The notes under the pieces were generated by a model that saw only the letters and a list, made by a program, of their open reading frames with translations, ran no database searches and had not been told where the DNA came from. A stretch of 64,000 nucleotides of DNA. Source: Virgibacillus sp. 7505 (GTDB lineage: Bacteria > Bacillota > Bacilli > Bacillales > Amphibacillaceae). Shown here piece by piece: positions 52,666 to 61,293 of this stretch. Made by a program: the position numbers and the translations under genes. The number at the start of each line of letters is the position of its first letter. Within the stretch, counting starts at the first letter, position 1. The stretch lies in the NCBI RefSeq assembly GCF_002272135.1, contig NZ_NPBF01000018.1, forward strand, positions 62,001-126,000, read 5' to 3'.

Positions 52666-53676
52666 ATGGTGAAAACAGGCAAGCAATCCTGGACGCTGAA
52701 CCAGCGCGTTTATATTCAGGAAACAGGAACAAGTGTAGGACCGAAGGAAGCGAGAGGACCTTTAGGAAGCTCCTTTGATAAATCCTACGATAATCTTTAC
52801 TGCGGAGAAGATAACTGGGAAATGGCAGAAAGAAAGCTTCTGCAGGATGCTATACAAATAACGCTGGAGAAAGCTGGTTTGAAGCAGCAGCATATTGATA
52901 TGTTCATCGCTGGTGATCTTTTGAACCAAAATGTGAGTGCTAACTATACAGCACGTGATTTGGATATGAGCTACCTCGGTATGTTCGGAGCCTGTTCCAC
53001 TAGTATGGAAACGCTGGCGGTAGCGTCCCAATTGGTCGATGCAGGAGTGGCAGACCGCATTTTGACAGCTGTCTGCAGCCATAATGCAACAGCAGAGCGG
53101 CAATTCCGTTTCCCGACTGAATATGGCAATCAGAAACCTGCTACAGCAACGAGTACAGCAACTGGAGCTGGTTGTGCGCTTATAAGCCGTGAAAAGAGCG
53201 ATATCCGAATTGAAGGGGCAACTATTGGTAAAGTAGTCGATTTTGGTGCAACAAATGCATTCGATCTTGGAAGCGCAATGGTTCCGGCAGCATATGACAC
53301 AATCAAACGCCATTTTAGTGATTTTGGCACTACACCTGCGGATTATGATTTGATTGTGACTGGTGACTTGTCGAGTGTCGGTTCCCCTATTTTGAAAGAT
53401 ATGCTCCGCAGTGATGGAATAAACATTGATGCCGTACATAAAGATTGCGGCAATTTGCTTTATAACAGCGATCAAGGAATGCTCGCTGGCGGAAGCGGTA
53501 CGGCTTGTTCTGCCATTGTAACGTATAGCCATCTTCTGGATGAGATGCGGAAGGGAACTTATAAAAGGATATTGGTGACTGCAACGGGTGCTTTAATGAA
53601 CCCGACATTGCTGCGGCAGAAGGAATCCATACCAGCAATTGCACATAGTGTCGTTCTCGTAAGGGAGGAGGGGTAA
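52666..53676 (+). CDS. spoVAD: Stage V sporulation protein AD
   Basis: 336 residues of thiolase-like fold without the catalytic thiolase function: [34 protein letters not shown] and [17 protein letters not shown]. Binds dipicolinic acid directly in B. subtilis. Five bases downstream of spoVAC, two upstream of spoVAEB. Confidence 0.95.
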   Translation: MVKTGKQSWTLNQRVYIQETGTSVGPKEARGPLGSSFDKSYDNLYCGEDNWEMAERKLLQDAIQITLEKAGLKQQHIDMFIAGDLLNQNVSANYTARDLDMSYLGMFGACSTSMETLAVASQLVDAGVADRILTAVCSHNATAERQFRFPTEYGNQKPATATSTATGAGCALISREKSDIRIEGATIGKVVDFGATNAFDLGSAMVPAAYDTIKRHFSDFGTTPADYDLIVTGDLSSVGSPILKDMLRSDGINIDAVHKDCGNLLYNSDQGMLAGGSGTACSAIVTYSHLLDEMRKGTYKRILVTATGALMNPTLLRQKESIPAIAHSVVLVREEG

Positions 53677-53678
53677 GC

Positions 53679-54029
53679 ATGGACTTTTTTTGGGCATTTG
53701 TAGTCGGCGGATTGATTTGTGTTGTCGGTCAGCTGCTTTTGGATGTTGCTAAATTGGATGCAGGACATGTGATGAGTACCTTCGTCGTACTAGGCTGTGT
53801 GCTGGATGGGTTTGATCTGTATGATAATTTGATTTCATTCGCAGGTGCCGGTGCTTCGGTCCCTATTACCAGTTTCGGCCACTCTTTACTTCATGGTGCA
53901 ATGGAACAAGCTGACAAACATGGTTTTTGGGGCATTGCACTAGGCATGTTTCAGCTGACATCCGCAGGTATTGCTGCGGCAATTCTTTTCGGGTTCCTAG
54001 TGTCTGTATTCTTTAAACCAAGGGGATGA
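53679..54029 (+). CDS. spoVAEB: Stage V sporulation protein AEB
   Basis: 116 residues, three or four membrane segments; conserved block [21 protein letters not shown] is clearly related to SpoVAC. Membrane component of the dipicolinate transporter. GGGAGGAGGGG ribosome binding site inside the spoVAD end. Confidence 0.94.
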   Translation: MDFFWAFVVGGLICVVGQLLLDVAKLDAGHVMSTFVVLGCVLDGFDLYDNLISFAGAGASVPITSFGHSLLHGAMEQADKHGFWGIALGMFQLTSAGIAAAILFGFLVSVFFKPRG

Positions 54030-54036
54030 GCCCTTT

Positions 54037-54603
54037 ATGAAGAGAGTAATACTGGTTACAGACGGAGACGCTTATGCAAAACGCACGATCGATTACTTAG
54101 CTGGTAAAATAGGCGGAACGTCTCTATCTTACTTGGCTGATAATCCGATGACAGTGGATGCGAAAGCCATGATCGATGCCATCCATGCTGCAGAAGTCGA
54201 ACCGGTTTATGTCCTGCTTGATGATGGAGGTGTACCGGGTGTGGGCAGTGGTGAATTGCTGCTCCAATCGATTATTGATGATGCGGAAATTGATGTGATT
54301 GGTGCCTTGGCGGTTGCATCTCATACGCAGAACCGGGAGTGGAGCCGCATCAGCTTTTCCATCGACCAGGATGGGGAATTACAGCCATTCGGCGTCGATA
54401 AGGAAGGCGTCATTACAGAGGAAATCGGACGTATTAATGGCGATACGGTATATCTGCTAGACCAGCTTGATCTCCCTTTAGTAGTCGCGATCGGAGATAT
54501 CGGGAAAATGCATGGGAAAGACGCAATCGAGATCGGCTCCCCAATAACAGAACAAGCGATCCGCCTCATTCTAGAAAGGGAGGGAAGCAGAAATGGCAGA
54601 TGA
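54037..54603 (+). CDS. spoVAEA: Stage V sporulation protein AEA
   Basis: 188 residues, soluble: VILVTDGDAYAKRTIDYLA, ADNPMTVDA and YVLLDDGGVPGVGSGE. Required in the spoVA system; biochemical role unclear. Overlaps the start of spoVAF by 11 bases. Confidence 0.92.
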   Translation: MKRVILVTDGDAYAKRTIDYLAGKIGGTSLSYLADNPMTVDAKAMIDAIHAAEVEPVYVLLDDGGVPGVGSGELLLQSIIDDAEIDVIGALAVASHTQNREWSRISFSIDQDGELQPFGVDKEGVITEEIGRINGDTVYLLDQLDLPLVVAIGDIGKMHGKDAIEIGSPITEQAIRLILEREGSRNGR

Positions 54604-56068
54604 ACAAAAAATGCCCATTCCGTCTAAGGTCGATGACGTAAATGAATTTATGAAGGAACGTGTAGGTGTAGGTGTCTCCTTCGACGTCGGTCATCGTACC
54701 TTGATCATTCTCAAGAAAAAAGTGGAGATTTACTATACGACCGGTCTTGCGGATGCTGAAGTTGTGCAGCGTGTACTTTCTAAATTGATGAGTATCAATG
54801 ATGACGAAAAAAACACGAACAAAATCCCTGAAATCATCGAAAACCGACTGGTACACATGCAGGTGAAGCGGACTGAAAGCATTGATGATTGTGTCGATCA
54901 GTTCTTATCAGGTTTGATCGTTGTATTCATCGACGGCTGTGACTTTGCTTTTGTTGTCGATACAAGATCCTATCCAGGAAGACAGCCGGAAGAGCCCGAC
55001 ACGGAGAAAGTCATTCGCGGTCCTCGTGACGGGTATACGGAAAATATCATTATCAACACCGCTTTAACACGCAGAAGGATTCGTGACGAACGGCTTCGGC
55101 TGGAAATGATGCAAGTAGGAGAAAGATCGAAGACGGATATTTGCATCGCTTATATCGAGGACGTCGCTGACCCTAAATTAGTGAAGCTGATAAAAAAAGA
55201 ATTGAAGGAAATCGAAATCGATGGACTTCCAATGTCGGATAAATCAGTGGAAGAATATCTCGTGAAGCAAGGAAATAGACCGTTTCCGCTTGTCAGATAT
55301 ACTGAGAGACCAGATATTGGCGCCGTCCATCTTTTTGAGGGGCACGTGCTTATCATTGTTGATACGTCACCAAGTGTCATCATCACACCTGCAACTTATT
55401 TTTCCCATTTGCAGCATGCTGAGGAATACAGGGAATCACCAGCACCAGGAACATTCATACGCTGGGTCCGCCTGATAGGTATCTTTGTTTCACTATTCCT
55501 CCTGCCGTTTTGGTATCTGATCACGGTTCATCCGGAATTGCTGCCGCAAAGCATTGATTTTATCGGACCCAATAAAGATGATGGACATATACCATTATTC
55601 CTGCAAATACTGCTAGCGGATCTTGGTATTGAATTCCTCAGACTTGCTGCGATCCATACTCCGACCCCGCTATCTACGGCAATGGGTCTAATCGCGGCTA
55701 TCCTGATCGGGGAAATAGCCATCAATGTAGGGTTGTTCACTCCCGAAGTAATCCTTTATGTAGCGGTTTCTGCTGTCGGTTCCTTTGTTACGCCTAGCTT
55801 TGAGCTTAGTGTATCAAACAAAATAACGAGAATCTTTTTCCTGGTTGCAACTGCTATATTCGGGGTTCCAGGGTTCGTCATCAGTATCACATTGGCTATA
55901 TTGATTCTTGTAGGCACCAAATCACTTAATACGCCATATATGTGGCCGTTCATTCCTTTCAATTTGAAAGCACTGTTGGAAATTGCATACCGTACACCGG
56001 TTCCGCTTACAAAATATCGTCCAACCATTACCAATTCTCCTGATAAAACTAGGGCCCCGAATTCTTAG
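54593..56068 (+). CDS. spoVAF: Stage V sporulation protein AF
   Basis: 491 residues related to GerA-type germinant receptor A subunits: soluble N-terminal domain of about 290 residues (VGHRTLIILKKKVEIYYTTGL, FIDGCDFAFVVDTRSYPGR), then five or so membrane segments from about residue 295, and the C-terminal FVTPSFELSVSNKITRI. Thought to amplify germination. Last gene of the operon. Confidence 0.93.
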   Translation: MADEQKMPIPSKVDDVNEFMKERVGVGVSFDVGHRTLIILKKKVEIYYTTGLADAEVVQRVLSKLMSINDDEKNTNKIPEIIENRLVHMQVKRTESIDDCVDQFLSGLIVVFIDGCDFAFVVDTRSYPGRQPEEPDTEKVIRGPRDGYTENIIINTALTRRRIRDERLRLEMMQVGERSKTDICIAYIEDVADPKLVKLIKKELKEIEIDGLPMSDKSVEEYLVKQGNRPFPLVRYTERPDIGAVHLFEGHVLIIVDTSPSVIITPATYFSHLQHAEEYRESPAPGTFIRWVRLIGIFVSLFLLPFWYLITVHPELLPQSIDFIGPNKDDGHIPLFLQILLADLGIEFLRLAAIHTPTPLSTAMGLIAAILIGEIAINVGLFTPEVILYVAVSAVGSFVTPSFELSVSNKITRIFFLVATAIFGVPGFVISITLAILILVGTKSLNTPYMWPFIPFNLKALLEIAYRTPVPLTKYRPTITNSPDKTRAPNS

Positions 56069-56144
56069 TTGCTAGAAAAATGAGAATATGGTACGTTTAC
56101 TCTATCTATTTTTTACGACAGTACGGGTAGTGTAGCGTGTGATG

Positions 56145-56190
56145 CGAAAGCTCATCTTCTTCCTATGCGGAAAGATGGGCTTTCGTTTTT
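56145..56190 (+). terminator. Terminator of the spoVA operon
   Basis: Arms CGAAAGCTCATCTT (56145-56158) and AAGATGGGCTTTCG (56172-56185) with one G-U pair, then TTTTT. Confidence 0.88.
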
Positions 56191-56228
56191 ATGCTTATCC
56201 GATGAAGCCGTTGTTTGGAGGTTATTTT

Positions 56229-57527
56229 ATGCAGCATCCTTTTGTAATCAATGATCAGCACATTTTGGAAATCGGCGGAATAGATGCCGTCACATTAGCT
56301 GAAAAATATGGTACACCCTTATTCGTATATGATGTTGGCATTATCCGAAAAAATGCCAAGGCATTTGTCGAAGCGTTTGAAACATTGGGGGTCAAAGCGC
56401 AAGTAGCATATGCCAGTAAGGCTTTTTCTTCAGTAGCCATGGTGCAGGTAGCGAAGCAGGAGAAACTCAGTTTGGATGTGGTTTCCCGCGGCGAGCTGCA
56501 TACTGCTTTGAAAGCTGGTTTCCCGACTGAGAAAATCCATCTGCATGGCAATAACAAGAGCTATGAAGAACTTTCCATGGCTGTTGAACATGATATTGGC
56601 TGTGTGGTTGTGGATAACTTCCATGAAATCGCCTTATTGGAAGCAGTATTGAAGGAACAAGGAAAACAGATTGATATCCTGCTGCGCGTCACACCAGGCA
56701 TCGAAGCACATACACATGATTATATCTTGACTGGCAATGAGGATTCGAAGTTTGGCTTTGATATCAGCAATGGACAAGCTGAAGAAGCATTTCGCAGAGT
56801 AAAGGACAGCGAAGTGATCAGAATGAAGGGGCTGCATTGTCATATCGGTTCCCAGATCTTTGAAACTGACGGGTTCTTGATGGCAGTAGACAGACTGTTT
56901 GAGCTCATTAAAGCTTGGCAGACTGATTATGGATATGCACCTGCAGTACTTAATGTGGGCGGCGGCTTTGGTATCCGTTATACGGAAAACGACGAACCGC
57001 TTCCATTGTCTGATTATATCCATGCACTGGTAACACGAATCAAAGCAGCAGCCGATGAAGTGTCAATCGACATGCCGGAAATTTGGATTGAGCCAGGGAG
57101 ATCGATTGTAGGGAATGCGGCAGTTACCCTTTATACAATCGGTTCAGTAAAAGAGATTCCTGGTGTGCGCAAATATGTTTCTGTCGATGGCGGAATGACG
57201 GATAATCTTCGTCCTGCACTCTATAAAGCTGTATATGAAGCGAAAATCGCTAACCGCGCAGATGAGGAAGCAATAGAAACAGTTTCCATTGCAGGCAAGT
57301 GCTGTGAATCAGGTGATATGCTTATTTGGGATATTGATCTGCCAAAAGCAGAGGCTGGAGACTTGCTTGCGGTTTTCAGTACTGGAGCATATGGCTATGC
57401 GATGGCAAATAACTATAACCGCTTTGGCAGACCTGCTGTCGTCTTTGTGGAAGATGGAGTTGACAGACTAGTTGTCAGAAGAGAAGAAGCTGAGGAATTG
57501 ACAAGGCTGGATCTTTCTTATGAATAA
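56229..57527 (+). CDS. lysA: Diaminopimelate decarboxylase
   Basis: 432 residues. Last step of lysine synthesis. PLP lysine in YASKAFSSVAM, LHGNNKS, HCHIGSQIFE, GGGFGIRY, EPGRSIVGNA, and CCESGDML. ATG 56229 follows TTTGGAGG; upstream in-frame starts fall in the terminator of the spoVA operon. Between spoVAF and ppiB as in B. subtilis. Confidence 0.95.
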   Translation: MQHPFVINDQHILEIGGIDAVTLAEKYGTPLFVYDVGIIRKNAKAFVEAFETLGVKAQVAYASKAFSSVAMVQVAKQEKLSLDVVSRGELHTALKAGFPTEKIHLHGNNKSYEELSMAVEHDIGCVVVDNFHEIALLEAVLKEQGKQIDILLRVTPGIEAHTHDYILTGNEDSKFGFDISNGQAEEAFRRVKDSEVIRMKGLHCHIGSQIFETDGFLMAVDRLFELIKAWQTDYGYAPAVLNVGGGFGIRYTENDEPLPLSDYIHALVTRIKAAADEVSIDMPEIWIEPGRSIVGNAAVTLYTIGSVKEIPGVRKYVSVDGGMTDNLRPALYKAVYEAKIANRADEEAIETVSIAGKCCESGDMLIWDIDLPKAEAGDLLAVFSTGAYGYAMANNYNRFGRPAVVFVEDGVDRLVVRREEAEELTRLDLSYE

Positions 57528-57567
57528 AAAAAAATCCTGTATGCATCATGCATACAGGATTTTTTTT
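57528..57567. terminator. Bidirectional terminator between lysA and ppiB
   Basis: Arms AAAAAAATCCTGTATGCAT (57528-57546) and its complement at 57548-57566, centred on one base, with A/T tails on both strands. Serves both convergent genes. Confidence 0.93.
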
Positions 57568-58006
57568 ATTCTTCGTCGAAAACTTCTACAGTTTCCATTG
57601 TGTCGCCGTTTCTCATGTTACGAGCAACTTCAAGACCTGAAGTTACTTTTCCGAATACAGTATGAACACCGTTCAAATGCGGCTGTGGCTCGTGCACGAT
57701 AAAGAACTGGCTGGAGCCTGTATCCTTACCAGCGTGCGCCATGCTCAAGCTGCCGGCTTCATGCTTATGGGGATTTCCTTCTGTTTCACATTTGATTGTT
57801 GTACCGCTGCCGCCGGCACCAGTGCCAGTCGGGTCGCCGCCTTGGCTTACGAAGCCTGGGATGACACGGTGGAACGTTACGCCATTATAGAAACCGGAAT
57901 TTGCGAGCTTCTCGAAGTTCGCTACTGTGTTTGGTGCTTCCTCCGGATATAATTCGAATTCAATTTTATCGCCATCCAGCATCAGGATGTAACCTTTTTT
58001 AGCCAT
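57566..58006 (-). CDS. ppiB: Peptidyl-prolyl cis-trans isomerase B (cyclophilin)
   Basis: 146 residues, no signal peptide, so cytoplasmic. Cyclophilin signature [19 protein letters not shown] (catalytic Arg and Phe), [19 protein letters not shown] and [12 protein letters not shown]. Minus strand; GGAGGACAAGC precedes the start. Confidence 0.95.
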   Translation of the reverse strand: MAKKGYILMLDGDKIEFELYPEEAPNTVANFEKLANSGFYNGVTFHRVIPGFVSQGGDPTGTGAGGSGTTIKCETEGNPHKHEAGSLSMAHAGKDTGSSQFFIVHEPQPHLNGVHTVFGKVTSGLEVARNMRNGDTMETVEVFDEE

Positions 58007-58189
58007 TTGCTTGTCCTCCTAAATTGAAGTGAGTATGTACTCGTCATGATTCTACCACATAAACCCTCACTCTCGCCAGATTCTGCTTCTATCCTTTGTA
58101 TGGAGTATGGAATGTAGGAGAAACTATCATGGAATTTCCTTGTTGTAGTCCGGCAGAAAGTATATGGGAGAGAAATACAGGAAGTAAAG

Positions 58190-58218
58190 TTGACAAAAAA
58201 CGTAGATAGGTTTTAAAT
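58190..58218 (+). promoter_or_regulatory. Candidate sigma-A promoter before the small ORF and ribT
   Basis: TTGACA at 58190-58195 and TTAAAT at 58213-58218 with 17-base spacing. It lies 31 bases before the 32-residue ORF. Only the -35 is perfect. Confidence 0.55.
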
Positions 58219-58248
58219 AAGACTACGTACGGCAGGAGTTGAAAACAG

Positions 58249-58347
58249 TTGCAGGATAGTGACAAACAAGAGAAGGTGCTTTTCTGGATCATGATGGGGG
58301 CTAGTTTGCTTTTTCTTCTCTCTATGGCCAGAAGGTTATTTTCTTAA
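58249..58347 (+). CDS. Small hypothetical membrane protein (32 residues)
   Basis: Reads MQDSDKQEKVLFWIMMGASL followed by LFLLSMARRLFS: charged N-terminus, one membrane helix, positive tail (Cys-free). TTG start at 58249 with AGGAG ten bases upstream and a candidate promoter TTGACA-N17-TTAAAT before that. Ends 13 bases before ribT, so probably co-transcribed with it. I do not recognise the family; the case rests on signals and composition. It could be chance, since it is short. Confidence 0.45.
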   Translation: MQDSDKQEKVLFWIMMGASLLFLLSMARRLFS

Positions 58348-58359
58348 TGAGGGGTTATT

Positions 58360-58713
58360 ATGCTAATACGATACAAGAAGTCAATGGAAAAAATCGCAAT
58401 GGGACTTTTATCTTTCATGCCCGATGTAAAAGAAGTGAAAAAATTGCAGCAGACAATTCAGGAATACAATAACAATCCGAATTGGCACTTGTTTCTTTGG
58501 AAAGATGAAGATGATATCCTCGGGGCGCTGGGAGTCGTAATCGATGAGGATAAGGCTATCGTGCAGCATATTTCGGTCGATCCATCTCACCGGGGCAATG
58601 GCATCGGAAAACAGATGGTTTGTGAATTACGTAATATGTATTCGCCAATGCATCAAGTCACTGCGACGGATGAAACAAAGAATTTCCTTGAGAAATGCGA
58701 AACAGAAGCTTAA
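58360..58713 (+). CDS. ribT: RibT-like GNAT acetyltransferase
   Basis: 117 residues, GNAT fold: acetyl-CoA loop DPSHRGNGIGKQMV after the strand AIVQHISV. N-terminal MLIRYKKSMEKIAMGLLSFM matches RibT, which in B. subtilis ends the riboflavin operon. Here no rib genes are nearby, so the gene stands between ppiB and scpA without them. Function unproven; family acetylates small amines. Confidence 0.85.
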   Translation: MLIRYKKSMEKIAMGLLSFMPDVKEVKKLQQTIQEYNNNPNWHLFLWKDEDDILGALGVVIDEDKAIVQHISVDPSHRGNGIGKQMVCELRNMYSPMHQVTATDETKNFLEKCETEA

Positions 58714-58716
58714 AAT

Positions 58717-58747
58717 AAAAACCAGCCTCCTAAGAGGGCTGGTTTTC
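58717..58747. terminator. Bidirectional terminator between ribT and the YjcZ gene
   Basis: Arms AAAACCAGCC-TC and GA-GGGCTGGTTTT around a CTAA loop. A T-rich tail follows on the plus strand (TTTTCTTT) and on the minus strand (TTTTTATTTTA). Confidence 0.85.
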
Positions 58748-58761
58748 TTTGTGCGCTCGGC

Positions 58762-58842
58762 TTATAGCCAAGCAGCACCTACGATAATTAGAAGAATGAA
58801 AAGCACAACGATCAAAGCAAATCCTCCGCCGTAGCTACCCAT
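58762..58842 (-). CDS. YjcZ family sporulation peptide
   Basis: 26 residues: MGSYGGGFALIVVLFILLII then VGAAWL, the typical short Gly-Tyr-Gly head plus one hydrophobic helix of YjcZ-type proteins, found in spore coat or mother-cell expressed. Minus-strand ATG at 58842 has AAAGGAGG seven bases upstream (58849-58856). A sigma-K-like promoter lies upstream. Confidence 0.85.
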   Translation of the reverse strand: MGSYGGGFALIVVLFILLIIVGAAWL

Positions 58843-58911
58843 GGTGAAATTCCTCCTTTATAAGTTAAGACTCAGATAAAAGCCAGATGTCTGAACATTT
58901 ATCTTACGGTA

Positions 58912-58939
58912 TAAGGTATGACGGAAAGTTAGTCAGGGT
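58912..58939 (-). promoter_or_regulatory. Sigma-K-like promoter of the YjcZ gene
   Basis: On the minus strand: AC at 58939-58938, 17 bases, CATACCTTA at 58920-58912. Fits the sigma-K pattern AC-N16-17-CATANNNTA. This is expected for a late mother-cell sporulation gene, but the short consensus makes chance matches easy. Confidence 0.45.
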
Positions 58940-58978
58940 ATGGGCGGTAGTGAACTTTTTTCGGAAGGAGGAGATTTT

Positions 58979-59731
58979 GTGCAAGGATACAGTGTGAAAC
59001 TGGATGGATTTGAAGGCCCGCTCGATCTGCTCCTGCATTTGATTAATCAATACGAAATCGATATTTATGATATACCGGTGGCTGTGATCACCGAGCAATA
59101 TATGCACTATATACATACGATGCAGCAATTGGAATTGAACATTGCCAGTGAATATTTGGTGATGGCGGCAACGCTTCTGGCTATGAAAAGCCAGCTGCTT
59201 TTGCCGAATCAAGCAACACTTGATGAAGAATCAGCGATGGAGGAAGAAGACCCACGGGATGAGCTGATGAACCGCTTGATTGAATATCGTAAGTTCAAGG
59301 AAGCAGCAGAAGATTTGAAAGAGAAAGAGCTGTCTGCTGACAAGCTTTATACGCGGCCGCCGGCTCCGCTTCCGGACAAGCCGGAACTGAAACCGCTCGA
59401 GCCAGGTGAAGTTACTGTTTATGATATGGTAGCTGCCTTGCAGCGTGTTTTCCGCAGAAGGGAATGGAGTCAGCCGCTCGATACGAAAATTCAGCGCGCA
59501 GAAATTATGCTGGAGGATCGGATGGGAGAAGTGCTGCAATCTGTTAAAGCCAGAAAAGAAGGGGTCGATTTCTTCGAATTATTTCCGGAACGGACGAAGC
59601 AGCACATCGTCGTTACCTTTATGGCTATATTGGAATTGATGAAAAAACAGCAGATTTTCTGTAAGCAAAAACAGCATTTTGATGAGTTAATCGTATTTGA
59701 AATGGGGATGCACGATGGAAGTACCGTATAA
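58979..59731 (+). CDS. scpA: Segregation and condensation protein A
   Basis: 250 residues. Kleisin subunit of the SMC-ScpA-ScpB condensin. N-terminal VKLDGFEGPLDLLLHLI and YLVMAATLLAMKSQLLLP, acidic middle (about 85-100), and C-terminal winged helix with FFELFPERTKQHIVVTFMA. GTG 58979 follows GGAAGGAGGAG. Overlaps scpB by 17 bases. Confidence 0.95.
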   Translation: MQGYSVKLDGFEGPLDLLLHLINQYEIDIYDIPVAVITEQYMHYIHTMQQLELNIASEYLVMAATLLAMKSQLLLPNQATLDEESAMEEEDPRDELMNRLIEYRKFKEAAEDLKEKELSADKLYTRPPAPLPDKPELKPLEPGEVTVYDMVAALQRVFRRREWSQPLDTKIQRAEIMLEDRMGEVLQSVKARKEGVDFFELFPERTKQHIVVTFMAILELMKKQQIFCKQKQHFDELIVFEMGMHDGSTV

Positions 59732-60287
59732 CAGTATTTTGGAAGGGCTATTGTTTGCAGCTGGAGATGAAGGGTTGACAAAAAAACAGCTCATGCATGC
59801 ATTGGAAATAGGAGAAAAAGAAGTTGAAAAGGAATTAGCAGCTCTGAGGGAAGCCTACGAATCTCCAGATCGCGGTTTATCCATCATGGAAATGAAAGGT
59901 GCCTACCATCTGACAACCAAATCAGAGCATGCAGCTTATCATCGGAAATTGCTGGATTCGCCGCAAAACAGCAAATTATCTCAAGCAGCGCTCGAGACGC
60001 TTGCTATCATAGCCTATAAACAGCCAATCACAAGAGTCGAGGTCGAGGAAGTGCGTGGGGTTAAAAGCGAGAGGCCGATTCAGACACTTGTTGCCAGAGG
60101 TTTCATAGAAGAAAGCGGCCGTAAGGAAGGTATAGGCAGACCGATTTTATATGTTACGACACTTGCTTTCCTTGCTTACTTTGGTTTGCATACATTGGAT
60201 GATCTGCCTCCTCTGCCGGAAGGAACCGATGACCCGGAAGGAGCCGCAGACCTGTTCTTCGAAGATTTCCCTGCCGAATCGAATTGA
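59715..60287 (+). CDS. scpB: Segregation and condensation protein B
   Basis: 190 residues. Two winged-helix domains: ILEGLLFAAGDEGLTKKQL and LSQAALETLAIIAYKQPITRVEVEEVRGV, with GRKEGIGRPILYVTT near the end. Binds ScpA in the condensin complex. ATG 59715 lies in the scpA 3' end and follows a GGGGATG site. Confidence 0.95.
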   Translation: MEVPYNSILEGLLFAAGDEGLTKKQLMHALEIGEKEVEKELAALREAYESPDRGLSIMEMKGAYHLTTKSEHAAYHRKLLDSPQNSKLSQAALETLAIIAYKQPITRVEVEEVRGVKSERPIQTLVARGFIEESGRKEGIGRPILYVTTLAFLAYFGLHTLDDLPPLPEGTDDPEGAADLFFEDFPAESN

Positions 60288-60338
60288 CAAGATTCCCTTA
60301 GCTGGATGGGCACATATGCTAGGGCGAGGTGAGTGATC

Positions 60339-61193
60339 TTGAACAACAGAAATTATCTGGAAGCATTGCTGGAATGGAGCAAGGCAATGCAAGTACATGT
60401 GGGGGAGACTTCAATACAGGAATGGGAAGCCGACCTTCGTGAGCTGCAGCATAATTTGCAGCATAAGCTTTTAGACTCCGAAAATATTGCACAGGAGGCA
60501 GTATTGCAGTTTCGTCAGGATGCAGAGAGGATTGCAGCCCGGGTAGGGCAGGCCAGCCGCCAGAATAGTGTCAGCTGGGGGCAGCACAGACTTCCGCCGC
60601 TTCCTTACCGCTTTGATGCACTGGAGCCGCACATCAGCAGGGAAATCATGGAACTGCATTATACAAAACACCACCAATCCTATGTTGATGGTCTCAATAA
60701 AGCAGAAGAAATGCTTTACCTGAATCGGGGGAACAAAACCAGCTCGGACTATAAGCATTATTTAAGAGAGCAATCCTTCCATGGTTCTGGTCATTTCCTC
60801 CACACGATTTTCTGGTACAATATGTCGCCTAATGGCGGCGGAGAACCTTCCGGACAGCTGGCGCAGCAGATCCGGAGAGACTTTGGTTCCTTCCAGAGGT
60901 TCAAGGAAATGTTTTCAAAGGCTGCTGACAGTGTGGAAGGGGTCGGCTGGGCCATTCTTGTTTGGGAGCCCAGGTCGCACCACTTAGCTATTCAGACGCT
61001 TGAAAAGCACCAGCACTTCAGTTTGGCAGATACTATTCCTTTGTTAGTCTTGGATATGTGGGAGCATGCCTATTATCTGCAGTATAAAACAGAGAAAAAG
61101 AAGTACGTGGAAAATTGGTGGAACGTCGTCAATTGGGCGAATGTCGCCCAAAGATTCCAAACTGCCAAGCAAGTGAACTGGGCACCATTTTAA
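60339..61193 (+). CDS. Fe/Mn superoxide dismutase with an N-terminal extension
   Basis: 284 residues. A helical extension of about 85 residues precedes a full SodA/SodB domain starting RLPPLPYRFDALEPHIS. Metal ligands are in ELHYTKHHQSYVDGLN (His), SGHFLHTIFWYNM (His) and LDMWEHAYYL (Asp and His); all four are present. Related to the SodF type of B. subtilis in length. No signal peptide. TTG 60339 is chosen because GAGGTGA is six bases before it; GTG 60333 overlaps that site. Sits where ypuI lies in B. subtilis. Confidence 0.88.
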   Translation: MNNRNYLEALLEWSKAMQVHVGETSIQEWEADLRELQHNLQHKLLDSENIAQEAVLQFRQDAERIAARVGQASRQNSVSWGQHRLPPLPYRFDALEPHISREIMELHYTKHHQSYVDGLNKAEEMLYLNRGNKTSSDYKHYLREQSFHGSGHFLHTIFWYNMSPNGGGEPSGQLAQQIRRDFGSFQRFKEMFSKAADSVEGVGWAILVWEPRSHHLAIQTLEKHQHFSLADTIPLLVLDMWEHAYYLQYKTEKKKYVENWWNVVNWANVAQRFQTAKQVNWAPF

Positions 61194-61194
61194 G

Positions 61195-61227
61195 AAAAAC
61201 CCCTATCCAATAAGGATAGGGGTTTTT
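61195..61227 (+). terminator. Terminator after the superoxide dismutase gene
   Basis: Arms AAAAACCCCTATCC (61195-61208) and GGATAGGGGTTTTT (61214-61227), AATAA loop; T-run is part of the right arm. Confidence 0.92.
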
Positions 61228-61234
61228 CACTTAT

Positions 61235-61262
61235 TCATAAGCTTGTCTTCTGTGCATACACT
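61235..61262 (+). promoter_or_regulatory. Sigma-E-like promoter of dacB-spmAB
   Basis: -10 CATACACT at 61255-61262 fits the sigma-E consensus CATACAMT completely. The -35 TCATAAG (61235-61241) matches KMATATT at five of seven, with 13 rather than 14 bases between. dacB is a sigma-E operon in B. subtilis. Confidence 0.6.
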
Positions 61263-61293
61263 GATGATAGATGATTAAGGGAGGGTTTGAAAC

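Noticed and set aside
52762-53532. 256-residue minus-strand open frame
   Set aside because: Antisense of spoVAD, which has clear family motifs; composition is not protein-like.
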